A model generated the notes under the pieces. It saw only the letters and a program-made list of their open reading frames with translations, was not told where the DNA came from and made no database searches. A stretch of DNA of 64,000 nucleotides. Source: Diorhabda sublineata (lineage: Eukaryota > Arthropoda > Insecta > Coleoptera > Chrysomelidae). How positions within the stretch are numbered: position 1 is the stretch's first letter; every line of letters starts with the position of its first letter. A program made the translations under genes and the position numbers. Where the stretch lies: NCBI RefSeq assembly GCF_026230105.1, contig NC_079482.1:2356001-2420000 (forward strand), given 5' to 3'. This document shows, piece after piece, positions 60,901-64,000 of the stretch.

Positions 60901-62345
60901 CTAAAAACTTTTTTCGAAAAATGCATACTTTTTGAGTTATTAATTTTTTTGTAAAAAATTTGACAGTTGCAAACCCTTATAAATTATTTTTTTACGAGGA
61001 CACCCTTAAAAATATGAAAATAGTTTCTGTTCGGTTGCTTTTAGTAAGGTCGCATGTATTTGAATATATGTTAAAAAATTCTTCATTTTATACAGGGTGT
61101 GTATAAAAAGCCTAACACGTACCACTTTTCAATAGCTTCTACCGGAAATCGACCGTAACTTTGTTATCTCAAATAGAACACCCTGTATACTGCGACATTT
61201 TTGAAATCTACGTAAAATGTTAATATACTTTTATCTAAAAACTTTTTGCGAAAAATGCATACTTTTTGAGTTATTAATTTTTTTGTAAAAAATTTGACAG
61301 TTGCAGACCCTTATAAATTATTTTTTTACGAGGACACCCTTAAAAATATGGAAATAGTTTCTGTTCGGTTGCTTTTAGTAAGGTCACATGTATTTGAAAA
61401 TATCTTGATAAATTCTTCATTTTATACAGGGTGTGTGTAAAAAGCCTAACACGTACCACTTTTCAATAGCTTCTACCGGAAATCGACCGTAACTTTGTTA
61501 TCTCAAATAGAACACCCTGTATACTGCGACATTTTTGAAATCTACGTAAAATGTTAATATACTTTTATCTTAAAACTTTTTTCGAAAAATGCATACTTTT
61601 TGAGTTATTAATTTTTTTGTAAAAAATTTGACAGTTGCAGACCCTTATAAATTATTTTTTTACGAGGACACCCTTAAAAATATGAAAATAGTTTCTGTTC
61701 GGTTGCTTTTAGTAAGGTCACATGTATTTGAAAATATCTTAAAAATTCTTCATTTTATACAGGGTGTATATAAAAAGTTTTCAAAGTTCTTTAAAAATTT
61801 ACAGAAAACATTTAATATCTGGATAACGGTAAGGTTTAGGTATAGGAAATTATACATGAAATTGCCTTATTTTTTACCCCTGAATGTATTAAAATAGAAA
61901 AAACCGGGTGGTACTATTTAAAAAAATGGAGTAATTTGATATTTATGATGTTAAATTTTGAAAACTTTTTATACACACCCTGTATAAAACCTGTAACTGT
62001 AACTCTGTTATTTCAAATAGAACACCCTGTATATTAATATATTATTGAAATCTACGTAAAATTTTAATATACTTTTGTCTAAAAACTTTTTTCGAAAAAT
62101 GCATACTTTTTGAGTTATTAATTTTTTTGAAAAAAATTAGACAGTTGCAGACCCTTATAAATTATTTTTTTACGTGGACACCCTTAAAAATATGAATATA
62201 GTTTCTGTTCGGTTGCTTTTAGCAAGGTCACATGTATTTGAAAATATATACAGGGTGTGTATAAAAAGTCTAACACGTACCACTTTTCAATAGCCTCTAC
62301 CGGAAAACGACTGTAACTTTGTTATTTCAAATAGAACTACGACAT
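57900..62345. repeat. Palindromic cluster of CAGGGTGT-bounded repeat units
   Basis: Two kinds of unit recur. Type X contains CTCCATTTTTTTAAATAGAA and TTCAGGGGTAAAAAATAAGG. Type Y contains AACTCAAAAAGTATGCATTT and AAAATTTTACGTATATTTC. X occurs forward near 58333, 58690 and 59201, and in reverse complement at 61757-61990. Y occurs forward near 58555, 59070 and 59580, and reversed near 58085, 60780, 60900, 61220, 61550 and 62040. Junctions are ACAGGGTGT or its complement ACACCCTGT, seen about twenty times. The whole forms left and right arms around a spacer at about 59950-60760. Confidence 0.85.
59950..60760. other. Non-repetitive island inside the palindromic cluster
   Basis: About 800 bases without the X/Y units. 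The middle (60290-60540) is less AT-rich, with GGACGCCGCCGCGTAGCATT and GCGGCAACAAGGGTC. No open reading frame or splice-flanked exon was recognised on either strand. Confidence 0.5.
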
Positions 62346-62737
62346 TTTTGATATCTACGTAAAATTTTAGTATACTTTTGTCCAAAAACACGTACCACTT
62401 TTTAATAGCTTAATTTACTCTGTTTGCACGTTATTTGAGGTTAACAGTCTGAACTTCTTCTTAAGGAATGGAACTTGTTAGCCAAAGAGACAAAAATCAG
62501 GACCTTTAGAAAAAGAAAACGCTACAATCCTTGCAAAATCTCTAGGTAAGGCCAGATACTTGCCATATGGCATCACTTTAGACATGAAAGAGTAATACCT
62601 TAACAAACTATTCTCCTATCTACCCAGCTGTTTATAATTTATGCGTTACTTCGAGAACGCACTGTATTAAGAAGTGTCATTAGAAAAGCCGAAATACAAC
62701 AATGAAAATGAAAAATCTTTCCTCCGCTTCGCGTCTG
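62346..62737. other. Spacer before right-edge satellite
   Basis: AT-rich sequence of about 390 bases; no gene or repeat recognised apart from a short AACACGTACCACTTTT string shared with the cluster to the left. Confidence 0.45.
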
Positions 62738-64000
62738 AATTAGAAAGCTAATTTGAGTGGCAAACAGTCAAAATGGATTTTACTGTCTTGTATTTAGTAA
62801 AAAAAAACTAATTAAATTTTTTCTTGTGTAATTTGATCCATTATTGTTCAAGGGCGCGATGGAATTTTACTCCCATTAAATAAGTGTCGAGCAACGCTCA
62901 TAAGTCTAAACGAATCGTGTTCGTGCTTCAGACAGTTGCGTTTGTACGCGGTTTCAGAATCAATAAAAAAACTTTTTTTGTTCACCGTATTTCGACAACA
63001 ATTTTTTGACTCTCCGCTACCAAATCGATCAACAGTGTGAAGTACGCACCAAAAATTGTTAAAAACGGGCTCTGTTGCCGACGCGCCGCGCTCTGGATTA
63101 CCGGTATCTGCAACAATTAAGGAAAATATGGAAATAATGGAATTGACGTTATTTGAGCAGCCGAAACAATCAGAGTACGACGTGGGGCCTTCTTAAAGAC
63201 CGAGTTTTGCATCGAACTGATTTAGAAAGCTAATTTGAACGGCAAGCAGTCAAAAAACGCTGTCGAAAAATCGAAATGAGTCCGGCAACGCTCATAACGA
63301 ATTTCGACAACAATTTTTGGACTTTCCCCTACCAAATCGCTCAACAGTTTGAAGTACGCACCAAAAATTGTTAAAAACGGGCTCTGTTGCCGACGCGCCG
63401 CGCTCTGGATTACCGGTATTTGCAACAACTAAGGAAAATATGGAAATAATGGAATTGGCGTTATTTGAGCAGCCGAAACAATCAGAGTACGACTGTGGGG
63501 ACTTGTCAAAGACCGAGTTTTGCATCGAACTGATTTAGAAAGCTAATTTGAACGGCAAGCAGTCAAAACAACGCTCTCGAAAAATCGAAATGAGTCCGGC
63601 AACGCTCATAACGAATTTCGACAACAATTTTTGGACTTTCCCCTACCAAATCGCTCAACAGTTTGAAGTACGCACCAAAAATTGTTAAAAACGGGCTCTG
63701 TTGCCGACGCGCCGCGCTCTGGATTACCGGTATTTGCAACAACTAAGGAAAATATGGAAATAATGGAATTGGCGTTATTTGAGCAGCCGAAACAATCAGA
63801 GTACGACTGTGGGGACTTGTCAAAGACCGAGTTTTGCATCGAACTGATTTAGAAAGCTAATTTGAACGGCAAGCAGTCAAAAAACGCTGTCGAAAAATCG
63901 AAATGAGTCCGGCAACGCTCATAACGAATTTCGACAACAATTTTTGAACTCTCCGCTACCAAATCGATCAACAGTGTGAAGTACGCACCAAAAATTGTTA
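62738..64000. repeat. ~314-bp satellite running off the right edge
   Basis: CTCTGGATTACCGGTAT recurs at 63091, 63403 and 63717 (steps 312 and 314), and ATTAGAAAGCTAATTTGA at 62738 and about 63220, 63535 and 63850. The leftmost unit (62738-62990) is longer and diverged; the inner units are nearly identical. The array continues past 64000. Each unit holds a plus-strand helix-turn-helix-like frame (separate entry). Confidence 0.92.
62990..63220 (+). pseudogene. Transposase-type HTH fragment inside the satellite unit
   Basis: In each unit a plus-strand frame reads FRQQFLDxPLPNRSTV, a TGA, then STHQKLLKTGSVADAPRSGL P and KENMEIMEL. This resembles the insect transposon helix-turn-helix region (the DUF4817-type 'FxxxFGDxxPxRxTIxxLxxKFxETGSVxDxPRSGRP' pattern). 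It is repeated at about 63300-63530 and 63610-63840. The same TGA in each copy shows the fragment was dead before it was amplified. Family assignment is from memory of the pattern. Confidence 0.65.

Noticed and set aside
63292..63839. Repeated minus-strand 77-codon frame (MQNSVFDKSPQSYSDCFGCS)
   Set aside because: Identical copies are simply the satellite monomer read antisense. The plus-strand frame has the HTH-like pattern.
53305..64000. Signal-peptide exon of the Skeletor-like gene
   Set aside because: Searched for a minus-strand ATG, hydrophobic stretch and phase-1 donor; none was convincing, so the gene is left open at its 5' end.
1..64000. tRNA, rRNA or snRNA genes
   Set aside because: No B-box/T-loop context or clover-leaf could be supported by eye on either strand.

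Overview
The window is a piece of an AT-rich animal nuclear genome, almost certainly an insect and probably a beetle (the order is inferred from general feel, not proven). The evidence is multi-exon genes with GT-AG introns, insect-type neuroligin and Skeletor proteins, degraded mariner, Tc1 and LINE copies, and abundant satellite DNA. Five protein genes can be rebuilt from the sequence. Nearly all remaining sequence is repeat or anonymous AT-rich DNA.

Layout, left to right. Positions 1-2020 hold a foldback and a 393-bp tandem array. A neuroligin gene (plus strand, 13 coding exons, 4842-16749) encodes a 900-residue catalytically dead cholinesterase-like adhesion protein with a transmembrane segment. 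Its 3' flank carries ~310-bp tandem repeats and a TTAA-bounded MITE. MAU2, the cohesin-loader subunit (minus strand, 9 exons, 22632-19337), follows and has an unexplained one-base frame discrepancy. TMEM222 (plus, 23301-23928) and SLX1 (plus, 24733-25679) are compact and close together. Positions 25.7-30.9 kb show no gene. A dimeric ~328-bp satellite fills 30.9-33.2 kb.

The rest of the gene content is one large minus-strand gene, a Skeletor-like DM13-DM13-DOMON protein. Ten exons are visible between 53304 and 33483; the 5' end is missing. Its introns hold a 22-bp ATCGATT satellite and a ~9.6-kb intron packed with broken mariner, Tc1/IS630-type and LINE copies, an acidic-repeat minisatellite and a 413-bp tandem duplication. 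Right of 53.3 kb lie a mariner remnant, a very homogeneous 262-bp satellite, a hairpin element, a 4.4-kb cluster of inverted units joined at ACAGGGTGT/ACACCCTGT motifs, and a ~314-bp satellite whose monomer carries a transposase-like helix-turn-helix reading frame.

The genes are not functionally linked: synaptic adhesion, cohesin loading, a small membrane protein, a structure-specific nuclease and a cuticle/matrix protein. The striking property of the locus is that many independent tandem arrays, several built from transposon pieces, sit in or next to active genes. I found no tRNA, rRNA, CRISPR or viral gene.
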